Under the pieces are notes generated by a model. The model was not told the origin of the DNA. It worked only from the letters and a program-made list of their open reading frames with translations, and did not search any database. Below are positions 19,207 through 28,142 of a DNA stretch of 34,118 bases, piece after piece (position 1 is the stretch's first letter; each line of letters starts with the position of its first letter). The stretch is from assembly GCA_030654015.1 (NCBI GenBank), contig JAURYI010000122.1, positions 1-34,118 of the forward strand, given 5' to 3'. This DNA is from Methylococcales bacterium (GTDB taxonomy: Bacteria; Pseudomonadota; Gammaproteobacteria; Methylococcales; Methylomonadaceae). The position numbers and the translations under genes are program-made.

Positions 19207-20142
19207 TCAGCCCTTGCCGCGTGTGCGGGTGCGGGTGGTCTGTAATTTATCTTTTGTCGTTTCCAAAGTTTCAAAACGTTTTTCGATAAATTGAATAATC
19301 ATACCGGCAATGTCCTTGCCGCTGGCCTCTTCAATGCCTTTTAAACCCGGTGAGGAATTCACTTCCATAATGACAGGTCCGTGATTGGAGCGGAGCATAT
19401 CAACACCGCAGACATTCAAGCCCATAATTTTAGCAGCACGAACAGCAGTGGAGCGTTCTTCGGGGGTTAAACGAATTAAACTGGCAGAACCGCCACGATG
19501 TAGATTGGAGCGAAATTCACCTTCTGCGGCTTGGCGTTTCATGGCAGCAACCACTTTATCCCCGACCACAAAACAGCGAATATCACTGCCGTCGGCTTCT
19601 TTGATAAATTCCTGCACCATGATATTGGCTTTTAAGCCCATAAAGGCTTGAATCACACTTTCAGCGGCATTATGGGTTTCTGCCAACACCACGCCGATGC
19701 CTTGTGTGCCTTGCAATAATTTAATCACCAGCGGCGCACCGCCGACCTGCGAAATTAAATCTTCAATATCATCAGGATTATTGGCAAAACCCGTGACAGG
19801 TAAACCGATACCCTTACGCGCCAGTAACTGCATGGAGCGCAGTTTATCTCTGGAACGCGAGATACCAACCGATTCATTCAACGGCATCACGTTCATCATC
19901 TCAAATTGACGCAATACGGCGGTACCGTAAAACGTGACCGAGGCACCGATACGCGGTATAACCGCATCAAAGTCCACTAAATCTTCACCCCGATAATGAA
20001 TAGACGGGTTGTGTGAGGTAATATTCATATAACAACGCAATACATCCAACACGCGAACATCATGACCGCGTGCTTGTGCCGCTTCAACCAGACGCATAGT
20101 CGAATACAATTTAGCATTACGCGATAAAATGGCAATTTTCAT
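19207..20142 (-). CDS. rimK: RimK-type ATP-grasp ligase (ribosomal protein S6 glutamate ligase)
   Basis: This 311-residue ATP-grasp enzyme starts [22 protein letters not shown] as RimK does. The central region has [18 protein letters not shown] (ATP-binding loop), [20 protein letters not shown] and VCGVDMLRS, and the metal site is [14 protein letters not shown]. RimK adds glutamate residues to the C-terminus of ribosomal protein S6. The last 20 or so residues form a basic tail (TRTRTRGKG) beyond the usual end. It is the first gene of a two-gene unit with the SemiSWEET gene and is divergent from the thioredoxin-like gene. Confidence 0.94.
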   Translation of the reverse strand: MKIAILSRNAKLYSTMRLVEAAQARGHDVRVLDVLRCYMNITSHNPSIHYRGEDLVDFDAVIPRIGASVTFYGTAVLRQFEMMNVMPLNESVGISRSRDKLRSMQLLARKGIGLPVTGFANNPDDIEDLISQVGGAPLVIKLLQGTQGIGVVLAETHNAAESVIQAFMGLKANIMVQEFIKEADGSDIRCFVVGDKVVAAMKRQAAEGEFRSNLHRGGSASLIRLTPEERSTAVRAAKIMGLNVCGVDMLRSNHGPVIMEVNSSPGLKGIEEASGKDIAGMIIQFIEKRFETLETTKDKLQTTRTRTRGKG

Positions 20143-20232
20143 AATTTCCTGACTTAGTTCTTAGAATACTCCCGCTATTTTGGCATGAAATAATCTAAGC
20201 AGGTTTAATTTTTATTTATTGGAGAGCTTGTT

Positions 20233-20790
20233 ATGGCATTAGCACAAACCCCCGTGTGTGATTTTGGTACACCCGCCCCCGACTTTGATTTACTCGGTGT
20301 CGATGGACAACGCTGGACACTGGCGCAGTGCAAAGGCGAAAAAGGCTTGCTGGTAATGTTTATCTGTAATCACTGCCCTTATGTGCAGGCAATCCATGAA
20401 CGGATTATCCGCGACACCCGTGAACTTAAAACCTTCGGCATTCATGCAGTGGCGATTATGTCCAACGACACCGCCGACTATCCCGAAGACTCTTACGACA
20501 ATATGCAGCGACTCGCCGCACAATACGACTATCCTTTTCCCTATCTGCTCGATGACACGCAAGCGGTCGCTAAAGCCTATGGTGCGGTATGTACGCCTGA
20601 TTTTTTTGGTTATAACGCCGATTTGCAGCTGCAATATCGCGGGCGTTTAGATGCCAGTCGCACAGAAACTGCCCCACCTGATACAATACGCGACTTATTT
20701 GAAGCAATGAAACTTTGTGCCGCCACAGGTTTTGGTTCAATAGAGCAAATTCCCAGCATAGGTTGCTCGATTAAATGGCGACAAAATTAA
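20233..20790 (+). CDS. Thioredoxin-fold (AhpC/TSA-like) protein
   Basis: This 185-residue protein has an AhpC/TSA-type fold with CNHCPYVQ at 45-52. That CxxC-like motif with a histidine inside is typical of the PRX-like group of uncharacterised thioredoxin-family proteins. Supporting segments are [32 protein letters not shown] and [12 protein letters not shown] (the cis-proline region). No signal peptide is seen, so it is probably cytoplasmic and acts in thiol redox or peroxide handling; the substrate is unknown. GGAGAG precedes the ATG. It ends 28 bases before pgk and may be co-transcribed with it. Confidence 0.87.
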   Translation: MALAQTPVCDFGTPAPDFDLLGVDGQRWTLAQCKGEKGLLVMFICNHCPYVQAIHERIIRDTRELKTFGIHAVAIMSNDTADYPEDSYDNMQRLAAQYDYPFPYLLDDTQAVAKAYGAVCTPDFFGYNADLQLQYRGRLDASRTETAPPDTIRDLFEAMKLCAATGFGSIEQIPSIGCSIKWRQN

Positions 20791-20818
20791 CACCTCACCC
20801 ACAACAAGAGAGAAAAAT

Positions 20819-21991
20819 ATGTCAATTCAAAGAATGATTGATCTGGATTTAGCCGGTAAACGAGTATTAATCCGTCAAGATTTAAACGTGCCTGTTAAAA
20901 ACGGCATGGTCACCAGCGATATTCGTATTCAAGCCAGCGTACCCACCATTCAACAAGCCTTGGCTCAAGGCGCGGCAGTGATGGTTATGTCGCATTTAGG
21001 TCGTCCTGAAGAAGGTCACTATGACGAAGCAGCTTCATTAAAACCTGTCGCTGACCGTCTGGCTCTGTTACTGGACAAACCTGTCCGCTTAGAAAAAGAC
21101 TGGATTGACGGCGTGACTATTGCCGCTGGTGAAGTGGTACTGTGTGAAAACGTGCGTTTCAATGTCGGCGAAGAAAAAAACAGCGACGAGCTGGGCAAAA
21201 AAATGGCGGCGTTATGTGACGTATTCGTCATGGATGCGTTCGGTACTGCGCACAGAGCGCAAGCCTCCACCCACAGCGTGGCAAAATTTGCCCCTGCGGT
21301 TTGTGCAGGCCCCTTATTAGCCAGTGAACTGGACGCACTGGGCAAAGCTCTGGAAACACCGACTAAACCGTTAATCGCCATCGTCGGCGGTTCAAAAGTA
21401 TCAACCAAATTAACCGTATTAGAATCTTTATCCACCAAAGTAGACCAACTCATCGTTGGCGGTGGTATTGCTAACACCTTTATTGCAGCGGCAGGTTTTC
21501 CCGTCGGTAAATCATTATATGAAGCCGATTTAATCCCAGAAGCACAGCGTTTAATGGCTGCCGCTAAAGCCGCAGGTTCAGAAATTCCCGTGCCTACCGA
21601 CGTAGTGTGTGCGAAAGAATTTTCTGAAAATGCGATTGCCACCATTAAACAAGTCGCTGACGTTGCCGCCGATGATTTGATTCTCGACATCGGTCCCGAT
21701 ACTGCAAAACATTATGCTGAGTTATTAAAATCAGCAGGAACAATCGTCTGGAACGGCCCAGTCGGTGTCTTTGAAATTGAACAATTCAGCCACGGCACAC
21801 AAACATTGTCTACCGCGATTGCCGAAAGTAGTGCGTTTTCCATTGCTGGCGGTGGCGATACCTTAGCCGCTATCGACAAATACGGCATCAACGACCAAGT
21901 GTCTTACACCTCTACAGGCGGCGGCGCATTCCTTGAATTTCTTGAAGGAAAAGAATTACCTGCGGTAGCTGTGTTAAAATCACGCGGTTAG
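20819..21991 (+). CDS. pgk: Phosphoglycerate kinase
   Basis: This 390-residue enzyme interconverts 1,3-bisphosphoglycerate and 3-phosphoglycerate with ADP/ATP. The signature [14 protein letters not shown] lies near residues 15-28, the substrate-binding SHLGRP near 59-64, GGSKVSTKL near 195-203, and the nucleotide-binding AGGGDTLAA near 343. The length is normal for bacterial Pgk. Ribosome binding relies on a weak AAGAGAG. In many gammaproteobacteria pgk sits between gap and pyk, but here it is about 5 kb away from the gap-pyk pair. Confidence 0.97.
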   Translation: MSIQRMIDLDLAGKRVLIRQDLNVPVKNGMVTSDIRIQASVPTIQQALAQGAAVMVMSHLGRPEEGHYDEAASLKPVADRLALLLDKPVRLEKDWIDGVTIAAGEVVLCENVRFNVGEEKNSDELGKKMAALCDVFVMDAFGTAHRAQASTHSVAKFAPAVCAGPLLASELDALGKALETPTKPLIAIVGGSKVSTKLTVLESLSTKVDQLIVGGGIANTFIAAAGFPVGKSLYEADLIPEAQRLMAAAKAAGSEIPVPTDVVCAKEFSENAIATIKQVADVAADDLILDIGPDTAKHYAELLKSAGTIVWNGPVGVFEIEQFSHGTQTLSTAIAESSAFSIAGGGDTLAAIDKYGINDQVSYTSTGGGAFLEFLEGKELPAVAVLKSRG

Positions 21992-22000
21992 TCAACAATT

Positions 22001-22135
22001 CATAGTTCCCACGCTCCAGCGTGGGAACTCATCCAGCAACGCCTGTCCTGAGTTTATCGAAGGACTCCAGCGTTGCCTGATGACGCTGGAGCGTCAACAG
22101 AGACATTCCTACGCAAAGCATGGGAACGATACTCA
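22001..22135. repeat. Compound cluster of palindromic repeats downstream of pgk
   Basis: Four stem-loops are packed together. The first is GTTCCCACGCT/AGCGTGGGAAC (22005-22028) with a 2-base loop. The second has outer arms GCAACGC/GCGTTGC (22036-22076) enclosing GTCCT/AGGAC. The third is GACGCT/AGCGTC (22082-22095). The fourth is a decayed relative of the first near 22108-22131 (TTCCTACGC/GCATGGGAA). The unit CGCTggAGCG recurs between stems. It resembles REP/MITE-like intergenic repeats and lies between pgk and rpoZ. Confidence 0.8.
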
Positions 22136-22156
22136 CCACAATAAAGGTTTAAAAAA

Positions 22157-22396
22157 ATGGCAAGAGTCACGATTGAAGATTGTTTAGAAAACGTAGAAAA
22201 CCGTTTCAAACTGGTGTTATTAGCCAGTACCAGAGCGCGTCAGTTAAGCCACGGTGCGACTGAATTTTTGCCGCGCGGCAAAGATAAAGACACCGTTCTG
22301 GCGTTACGCGAAATCGCCGCAGGTCATGTCACCACTGAAAACATCAACGCATTGCACCGCGTTGGTGAAGTGCATGACTACAACCCGCAATTCTAA
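22157..22396 (+). CDS. rpoZ: RNA polymerase omega subunit
   Basis: This 79-residue protein matches omega: [19 protein letters not shown] at the start, and [11 protein letters not shown] and [15 protein letters not shown] after it. Omega helps beta-prime fold and, in enterobacteria, forms a ppGpp-binding site with it. An AAGG lies 9 bases upstream of the ATG. It is followed 11 bases later by spoT, an old conserved pairing that links the alarmone enzyme to its RNA polymerase target. Confidence 0.97.
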   Translation: MARVTIEDCLENVENRFKLVLLASTRARQLSHGATEFLPRGKDKDTVLALREIAAGHVTTENINALHRVGEVHDYNPQF

Positions 22397-22407
22397 GCAC
22401 ACGCACT

Positions 22408-24579
22408 ATGGATACGCCAGAGTCCCTCGCCCTGCAACGCCCTGAAGACGTTCTGATTGCGCGGTTGTCACAGGAATTATCTGGCTATTTAGATCAAACG
22501 CAAGTTGATGATTGTGTACGCGCCTATCAATTCGGCGCGTTAGCCCACGCTGGGCAATTTCGTAAAAGCGGCGAAGCCTATATTTGCCACCCGCTGTCCG
22601 TCGCCATCATACTGGCAGGAATGCACATGGATGCGCGGGGCATTATGGCGGCTATTTTGCATGATGTGATTGAAGATTGTCAGGTCAGCAAACAAGAAGT
22701 GGCTACTCAGTTCGGCGTAGAAGTTGCCGAACTGGTGGACGGTGTTACCAAACTCACCAAAATCGCCAGCCGTTCCCAAGCCGAAACCCAAGCGGAAAAT
22801 GTCCGCAAAATGTTTCTGGCAATGGGTAAAGATTTGCGCGTCATCATGGTCAAACTTGCCGACCGCCTGCACAATATGCAGACACTGGGCGCGATGCCAC
22901 CTGAAAAAAAACGCCGTATTGCGCGGGAAACTCTGGATATTTACGCACCGATTGCCAACCGTCTGGGCATGAACCACATTCGCCATCAACTGGAAACGCT
23001 TGGCTTTGAGGCAATGTATCCTCATCGCTATGCCGTGATCAGTAATGCACTCAAAAAAGCGCGGGGCAACCGCCGCAAAGTCATTGATACTATTGAAAGT
23101 TCCATTAAAAACCGTCTGGAACAAGCCAATTTACCGTGCAATGTCTTAGGACGCGAAAAGAATATTTACAGCATTTATCAAAAAATGCACCTGAAAAAAC
23201 TGTCCTTAGCGGCAGTATTTGATCTCTATGCGTTTCGTATTTTTTGTGACACGGTGGATAGTTGTTACCGCGTCTTGGGCATCGTCCATAATTTATACAA
23301 ACCGATTCCCGGTCGTTTTAAAGATTATATTGCCCTGCCCAAAGCTAATGGCTATCAATCCTTGCATACGCTATTGATTGGGCCTTATGGACAGCCCATT
23401 GAAATACAAATCAGAACACACGAAATGCACCATATGTCGGAATCAGGCATTGCTGCGCATTGGCTGTATAAATCGGATAACGGCAAAGCGGAAAAAATTC
23501 AGGCGAGTGCCAATGAATGGCTGCGGGAGTTACTGGAAATTCAAAAATCAGCGGGTGACTCGCTGGAATTTATTGATAATTTAAAAGTCGATTTATTTCC
23601 TCAGGAAGTGTTCGTGTTCACTCCCAAAGGCAAAATTATTAAAATTGCCCGAAACGCAACCATTGTTGATTTTGCGTATGCCGTACATACCGACATCGGT
23701 AACTCGTGCATTTCTGCGATGATTGATAAACAGCTCGTCCCGTTACAAACAAAACTGGAAAACGGTGTAACGGTTGAAGTCATTACCGCACCGTGGGCAA
23801 GACCGAATCCATTGTGGCTGAACTATGTCACCACCGTGAAAGCCCGTTCCAGCATCCGCAATTTCCTGAAAAACTTTAAACAGCAGGAAGCCATTAACTT
23901 AGGGCGCAGACTGTTGGAAAAAGAACTGCACACCATGCAGTTGCAACTGGATACCATTGAAGACTCACGCCTGCAAGGTCTGCTCGCCTCGACCAAATCG
24001 CGCTCACTAGACGCGCTGTTAGAAGACATCGGCCTAGGTAATAAAATGCCGTTTCTTATCGCCAAACGTCTGGAACAGGATGATGTCAGTGCCAACGTCA
24101 GGCTCAACGACACTGAAAACGACAAGCAGCAAAAAAATCCGCTCATCATCAAAGGCACAGAAGGCATGGTTATTACGCTTGCCAAATGTTGCCGCCCGAT
24201 TCCAGGGGATGCCATTATCGGCTTCTTTAATCCAGGTAAAGGCATCGTGGTACATCATCACGCCTGCCGCAATCGCACCATCCTCAGAAAAAAACACGCT
24301 AACTGGCTGGATGTGGAATGGAGTACCGATGTTGTCGGCGATTTCCCCGCTGAACTGCGCTTGGAAATTCTCAATCAGCGCGGCGCGTTAGCCACTATCG
24401 CCTCAACCATTTCCGAATTCGATTCCAATATTGAAAACGTTACCGTGGTCGATCAGGATGTTCATGTCTGCATCGACTTAATCACCCTGACCGTTAAAGA
24501 CCGCGTACATCTGGCAAAAATCATCCGCCGCTTGAAAGAGCTGGCTATTGTGTTGAAAATTACGCGGGTTAAAGCGTAG
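22408..24579 (+). CDS. spoT: Bifunctional (p)ppGpp synthetase/hydrolase SpoT
   Basis: This 723-residue protein makes and degrades the stringent-response alarmones ppGpp and pppGpp. The HD hydrolase domain has His61 and the intact HDVIED (85-90), so hydrolysis should work. The synthetase domain (about 245-355) has PGRFKDYIALPKANGYQSLHT with RFKD (303-306), the basic form found in bifunctional enzymes rather than the acidic EXDD of RelA, and Glu332 in IEIQIRTHEMH. A TGS domain (about 395-455), a conserved zinc-finger region around AKCCRPIPGD and a C-terminal ACT domain follow. There is little ribosome-binding signal, which fits coupling to rpoZ. Confidence 0.97.
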   Translation: MDTPESLALQRPEDVLIARLSQELSGYLDQTQVDDCVRAYQFGALAHAGQFRKSGEAYICHPLSVAIILAGMHMDARGIMAAILHDVIEDCQVSKQEVATQFGVEVAELVDGVTKLTKIASRSQAETQAENVRKMFLAMGKDLRVIMVKLADRLHNMQTLGAMPPEKKRRIARETLDIYAPIANRLGMNHIRHQLETLGFEAMYPHRYAVISNALKKARGNRRKVIDTIESSIKNRLEQANLPCNVLGREKNIYSIYQKMHLKKLSLAAVFDLYAFRIFCDTVDSCYRVLGIVHNLYKPIPGRFKDYIALPKANGYQSLHTLLIGPYGQPIEIQIRTHEMHHMSESGIAAHWLYKSDNGKAEKIQASANEWLRELLEIQKSAGDSLEFIDNLKVDLFPQEVFVFTPKGKIIKIARNATIVDFAYAVHTDIGNSCISAMIDKQLVPLQTKLENGVTVEVITAPWARPNPLWLNYVTTVKARSSIRNFLKNFKQQEAINLGRRLLEKELHTMQLQLDTIEDSRLQGLLASTKSRSLDALLEDIGLGNKMPFLIAKRLEQDDVSANVRLNDTENDKQQKNPLIIKGTEGMVITLAKCCRPIPGDAIIGFFNPGKGIVVHHHACRNRTILRKKHANWLDVEWSTDVVGDFPAELRLEILNQRGALATIASTISEFDSNIENVTVVDQDVHVCIDLITLTVKDRVHLAKIIRRLKELAIVLKITRVKA

Positions 24580-24612
24580 TACACCTTCTTAGTTATGACG
24601 GGTAAAGTTGCT

Positions 24613-24645
24613 AGACCTGCGAGGTTTTAAAAACCTCGCAGGTCT
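24613..24645. repeat. Dispersed palindrome, CCTGCGAGG family, copy 1
   Basis: AGACCTGCGAGGTTTT (24613-24628) and its perfect complement AAAACCTCGCAGGTCT (24630-24645) are separated by one base. It lies 34 bases after the spoT stop, between convergent genes. Further copies are at 26283-26315 and 29622-29654. It may serve as a terminator for spoT. Confidence 0.9.
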
Positions 24646-24687
24646 TTATTGCGCCCATCAAAAAAATTGACTGACTACTAAGCCATG

Positions 24688-25854
24688 TTAATGCGCATCA
24701 TCATGATGCCATTTAGGTAACATAATGATGCAATTAGGCTTGAAACCCTGATTTTTCAATACATCAATACTGGCAATTTTTTCTTCTTTTTGTAAATCAA
24801 TGACGCTGATTGATCCATCATCCATTTCAGGTAAATTTAAAAAGCTGTTTTGGACAATTGCATAATGCTCATCAGGTGAAAACACCATGTGATGTGAACC
24901 TGCTGCGGTGGGAATGGTTTTTAAATGTTTGGGCTTAGATTTCAAATCACCGCTGATGTCGAAAATGTTTAATGCCCCTGGTTTCGCCGTGCTGATATAC
25001 AGACGGTCATGTTTGTCGTTGAAATAAATTTCTAACGGCACACCTTGTTGCTGACTGCTAAAATCAAATACTTGTTGAAAACTGAAATCTTTGCTGGTTT
25101 CGTTCCAGAGGGCTGTCCATAATGCGCCGCCGAACATAGTATTAATGTATGCCATAGCGGGTTTGGCGTGTGGTAAAAAGACCGCTTCTACAGGTGATGA
25201 ACCAGAAGGCGAGGGCTTATCGGACAGCTTATGCGTGGATAATACTTTACCGCTGGACGGTTCAATCACAGTGACCGTTTCACCTGCATCACCCAAATCC
25301 GACGGGCGCACGGTGCTGGTGACTATCATACGATCAATATCTTCATTTAAGCCGATACCATGCGGATAACGAATAAACGTATCTTTACCATTCGCGGCGA
25401 TTACCTGAATCTGCGCATCGGTTTTTGCATCACCCACGATTACATTGCTTGAACCCATGCAGGTCATATACCAGCGTTGCCCGTCTTCCGAAAACGCAAA
25501 ATCTTCACTGACCTGACAATCGGGCAAATCAACTTTTTTCGGCTGATACGGAACGTGTTTCATGTCCATAACGTGTAATACCCCGTTTCCTAATGAGGTG
25601 ATATAGGCTTTGCTGAGGTCTTTATTATAAAAAATATGATGAGCAACCAAGTCGGGCGGCAGTGGAATGTCATTGAGCATTTTGCCGAAATTGTGTGATT
25701 CAGGGTCTACGTCGATAATCGCGATTCCCTCACGTCTGGGTGTTTGATTAGGTTTGCTTTCATAGTTCACCATCGCCAGTATTTCCGCCTGTACGGTGAC
25801 AGGAATGATAATACAAGCGGTGAGGATAGCGGCTAAAAGGCGGGTGGTTTTCAT
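24688..25854 (-). CDS. Secreted beta-propeller protein (YncE/YVTN-like)
   Basis: This 388-residue protein has a signal peptide (about 1-23, ending VQA). The mature part shows repeated blade patterns of about 40-50 residues, such as KAYITSLGNGVLHVMDM, DRLYISTAKPGALNIFDISG and DEHYAIVQNSFLNLPEMDDGSISVIDL. This fits a seven-bladed propeller acting in the periplasm. The conserved-looking HHMVFSPDEH and the His-rich C-terminus (KWHHDDAH) suggest possible metal binding. Relatives include YVTN-repeat, lactonase-like and selenium-binding/methanethiol oxidase-like proteins, and I cannot choose among them. Upstream, 85 bases separate it from the DUF4242 gene, with a palindrome in between. Confidence 0.75.
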   Translation of the reverse strand: MKTTRLLAAILTACIIIPVTVQAEILAMVNYESKPNQTPRREGIAIIDVDPESHNFGKMLNDIPLPPDLVAHHIFYNKDLSKAYITSLGNGVLHVMDMKHVPYQPKKVDLPDCQVSEDFAFSEDGQRWYMTCMGSSNVIVGDAKTDAQIQVIAANGKDTFIRYPHGIGLNEDIDRMIVTSTVRPSDLGDAGETVTVIEPSSGKVLSTHKLSDKPSPSGSSPVEAVFLPHAKPAMAYINTMFGGALWTALWNETSKDFSFQQVFDFSSQQQGVPLEIYFNDKHDRLYISTAKPGALNIFDISGDLKSKPKHLKTIPTAAGSHHMVFSPDEHYAIVQNSFLNLPEMDDGSISVIDLQKEEKIASIDVLKNQGFKPNCIIMLPKWHHDDAH

Positions 25855-25897
25855 AGTAAGGTCTCAAGTAATTTGGTTCACACACACACGATACAAA

Positions 25898-25930
25898 ATG
25901 ACTGCTAGTCCTTAAAGGACTGGCAGTCAT
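25898..25930. repeat. Dispersed palindrome, ATGACTGCC family, copy 2
   Basis: ATGACTGCTAGTCC (25898-25911) and GGACTGGCAGTCAT (25917-25930) form a 14-bp stem with one G-T pair and a 5-base loop. It lies 9 bases past the DUF4242 stop codon. It is the same family as 17779-17811. Confidence 0.88.
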
Positions 25931-25939
25931 TTCAACAAC

Positions 25940-26212
25940 TTATTCCGCTGTGGTCGGGTCAATCATGGTTCTGATTTGCGAAATACGATTAGCAGGAAAG
26001 CCGCCTTGTTCAGCGTGTGCTTTAACCGTCGCTTCATCGGGTGCGATATACACGCAATACACTTTATCGTCAGTGACATAACTTTCTACCCACTGAATTT
26101 TAGTTCCCATGCTGCTCAATACACCGCACGATTTTTGCGAAATACCTTGTAAATCCTGAGCAGTTAATGCGCCCGCGCCGGGGATGTCACGTTCGATAAT
26201 ATACTTTGGCAT
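25940..26212 (-). CDS. DUF4242 family small protein
   Basis: This 90-residue protein begins MPKYIIERDIPGAGALTAQDL and ends IRTMIDPTTAE, with WVESYVTDDKVYCVYIAPDE between, the pattern of DUF4242 (SCO4226-like) proteins. These adopt a ferredoxin-like alpha/beta-barrel dimer, and one member binds nickel; the role is unsettled. A strong AGGAGG lies 5 bases before the ATG. An operator-like palindrome at 26238-26248 matches the one in the promoter of the TetR gene upstream, so it is probably repressed by that regulator. It contains two cysteines, at residues 29 and 53. Confidence 0.88.
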   Translation of the reverse strand: MPKYIIERDIPGAGALTAQDLQGISQKSCGVLSSMGTKIQWVESYVTDDKVYCVYIAPDEATVKAHAEQGGFPANRISQIRTMIDPTTAE

Positions 26213-26237
26213 AATGCCTCCTGTGTTTGATTAATAT

Positions 26238-26248
26238 GACGAGTCGTC
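26238..26248. promoter_or_regulatory. Operator-like palindrome upstream of the DUF4242 gene
   Basis: GACGAGTCGTC has perfect 5-base arms around a central G, followed on the plus strand by TTGTT. It matches GACCAGTTGTC plus TTATT at 26936-26946, in front of the TetR gene. It lies 26 bases upstream of the DUF4242 start. Binding by the TetR protein is inferred. Confidence 0.7.
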
Positions 26249-26282
26249 TTGTTAAAGCGCGATAAAAATTCAGATTTTTATG

Positions 26283-26315
26283 AGATCTGCGAGGTTTTTA
26301 AAACCTCGCAGGTCT
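26283..26315. repeat. Dispersed palindrome, CCTGCGAGG family, copy 2
   Basis: AGATCTGCGAGGTTTT (26283-26298) and AAAACCTCGCAGGTCT (26300-26315) form a 16-bp stem with one G-T pair and a 1-base centre. It lies 14 bases after the TetR gene stop codon. Confidence 0.9.
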
Positions 26316-26328
26316 GAAAATAAAAACA

Positions 26329-26922
26329 TCACGCTTTAAAAAAATCCCCCAATAATGCCTGACAACATTGTGTTAGCGGTGCGGTTGATTGCTCCACTTT
26401 CATGCGCAACAACGCGCCTTGCCAAGTGTTGACCAATAAATCTGCCAGTTCACGCGCCGATTTATCAGTGCGTATCGTGCCTTGTTGCTGAGCCAGACTG
26501 ATGCCCAATTGCAACACATCCCGATAACGATTCAAGGTGGTTTGCAACGCGACACGGCAAACCTCACTGCTATCGCCAATTTCACCGATTAAATTACCCA
26601 ATAAACAGCCGCCTTTAAAATCAGTGCGTTCCAGCTCGGCAATGGATTCATTAAAATAGCGTTGTAAGGCACTGAGTGCGTCAGGGTCCTGCGCTAAATA
26701 ACGGCTTATCTGATCAATATAGGGCGTGATGTAATGCTCAATCACTGCCGCACCAAAGTTCTCCTTACTACCAAAATAATTGTAGAAGGACCCTTTAGGT
26801 ATTTGCACCGCATCCAAAATTTCCTGTAAGCCCGTACCGTGATAACCCTGCTGCATCAGCAACGCTACCCCTTGGTTCAATAAATTTTCGCGGTTGATTT
26901 CTTTTTGTGTTGTTCTGCTCAT
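26329..26922 (-). CDS. nemR: TetR-family repressor, NemR-like
   Basis: This 197-residue repressor has an N-terminal TetR helix-turn-helix (about 10-56, with GYHGTGLQEILDAVQIPKGSFYNYFGSKENF). The C-terminal domain has the NemR-like segment FKGGCLLGNLIGEIGDSSE. Cys106 falls at the same number as the redox-sensing cysteine of E. coli NemR, and Lys175, its reported sulfenamide partner there, is also present (RMK at 173-175). This suggests a sensor of electrophiles or hypochlorous acid. Its promoter holds an operator-like palindrome between -35 and -10, and a matching site precedes the DUF4242 gene downstream. The gene is divergent from gap. Use of the symbol nemR is tentative; no nemA or gloA is next to it. 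Confidence 0.82.
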   Translation of the reverse strand: MSRTTQKEINRENLLNQGVALLMQQGYHGTGLQEILDAVQIPKGSFYNYFGSKENFGAAVIEHYITPYIDQISRYLAQDPDALSALQRYFNESIAELERTDFKGGCLLGNLIGEIGDSSEVCRVALQTTLNRYRDVLQLGISLAQQQGTIRTDKSARELADLLVNTWQGALLRMKVEQSTAPLTQCCQALLGDFFKA

Positions 26923-26928
26923 GGCTTA

Positions 26929-26958
26929 ATAATACGACCAGTTGTCTTATTTTGTCAA
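26929..26958 (-). promoter_or_regulatory. Promoter of the NemR-like gene with internal operator
   Basis: On the minus strand, TTGACA (26953-26958 on the plus strand) and TATTAT (26929-26934) are 18 bases apart, a good sigma-70 promoter. The palindrome at 26936-26946 (GACCAGTTGTC on the plus strand) fills the spacer between them, a position where a bound repressor would block RNA polymerase. The start codon follows 6 bases after the -10 box, so the transcript would have a very short leader or be almost leaderless. Confidence 0.72.
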
Positions 26959-27126
26959 AATAAATTTACTTTTATATAGTAACGCGCAAGCTATTGACAG
27001 TACTCTGTGAGCGAACACTACATCCTCACATAGACTAAGTAGGGTGTATTTTGGTATAGTTAGCAAGTTTTCGACGTGCTAAGGCACATTTTTATAATAG
27101 CTAGCTCATCACTCTGGAGAAACTCA

Positions 27127-28140
27127 ATGGCAATTAAAGTTGCAATCAATGGTTATGGTCGTATCGGTCGTAATATCATGCGTGCGCTGTATGAATCAGG
27201 TCGCACTAACGAAATTCAAATCGTTGCAATTAACGATTTAGGCGATTCCAAAACCAATGCACATTTAACTAAATATGACACAGTTCATGGCAAATTCGGC
27301 TTTGATGTCAGCGTTGACGGTGATTACATTGTTATCAACGGTGACAGAATCCGCGTGCTTGCAGAAAGAGATCCTTCAAAATTACCTTGGGCTGAATTAG
27401 GCGTTGATGTAGTTCATGAATGTACTGGTTTCTTCGCTAGCAAAGCTAAAGCCTCTGCACATATCGCTGCTGGCGCGAAAAAAGTCATCATTTCAGCTCC
27501 AGGTGGCGATGATATTGATGCGACTATTGTTTATGGTGTCAATCATAAATCGTTGAAAGCATCGGATACTGTGATTTCAAACGCTTCTTGTACTACCAAC
27601 TGTTTAGCTCCGTTAGTTAAACCATTGATTGATGCTATCGGTGTTGAACATGGTTTAATGACTACTATCCATTCTTACACTAACGACCAAGTATTGACTG
27701 ACGTGTATCACAGTGACTTGCACCGTGCGCGTTCTGCCACTCAATCTATGATCCCAACTAAAACTGGCGCAGCGGCGGCGGTAGGTTTGGTATTGCCAGA
27801 AATGAAAGGCAAATTAGACGGTTTTGCGATGCGCGTTCCAACTATCAACGTTTCTGTGGTTGACTTGTGTTTCCAAGCGTCACGCAACACCACTAAAGAA
27901 GAAGTTGATAGCGTTTTAAGAGCGGCAGCAGCAGGTTCATTGAAAGGCATCTTAGCCATTAATGACGAGCCTTTAGTGTCGATAGACTTTAACCACAACC
28001 CACATTCTTCAATTTATGAAGCCTCTTTAACCAAAGTCACTGGCGGCAACTTTGTAAAAGTGCTGTCTTGGTATGACAACGAATGGGGTTTCTCTAACCG
28101 TATGTTAGATACCACCGTCGCTTTAATGAACGCGGAATAA
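27127..28140 (+). CDS. gap: Glyceraldehyde-3-phosphate dehydrogenase, type I
   Basis: This 337-residue enzyme oxidises glyceraldehyde 3-phosphate to 1,3-bisphosphoglycerate. The start at [16 protein letters not shown] is chosen because GGAG lies 8 bases before it; an upstream ATG at 27076 gives an extension without family similarity. The NAD(P)-binding GxGxxG is at residues 9-14, and the catalytic cysteine is Cys155 in [24 protein letters not shown] is the usual C-terminal motif. Cofactor preference cannot be settled by eye. Pyk starts 2 bases after its stop, so gap-pyk is an operon. Confidence 0.97.
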   Translation: MAIKVAINGYGRIGRNIMRALYESGRTNEIQIVAINDLGDSKTNAHLTKYDTVHGKFGFDVSVDGDYIVINGDRIRVLAERDPSKLPWAELGVDVVHECTGFFASKAKASAHIAAGAKKVIISAPGGDDIDATIVYGVNHKSLKASDTVISNASCTTNCLAPLVKPLIDAIGVEHGLMTTIHSYTNDQVLTDVYHSDLHRARSATQSMIPTKTGAAAAVGLVLPEMKGKLDGFAMRVPTINVSVVDLCFQASRNTTKEEVDSVLRAAAAGSLKGILAINDEPLVSIDFNHNPHSSIYEASLTKVTGGNFVKVLSWYDNEWGFSNRMLDTTVALMNAE

Positions 28141-28142
28141 CC

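Noticed and set aside
21019-21690. 223-codon minus-strand frame inside pgk
   Set aside because: It is antisense to a highly conserved enzyme and has a Ser/Ala/Thr-rich composition typical of shadow frames.
22540-23124. 194-codon minus-strand frame inside spoT
   Set aside because: It is antisense to the conserved HD domain region and has no recognisable motif.
27076-27126. Upstream ATG extending gap by 17 codons
   Set aside because: The extension does not resemble any Gap N-terminus, and the internal ATG at 27127 has the good ribosome-binding site.
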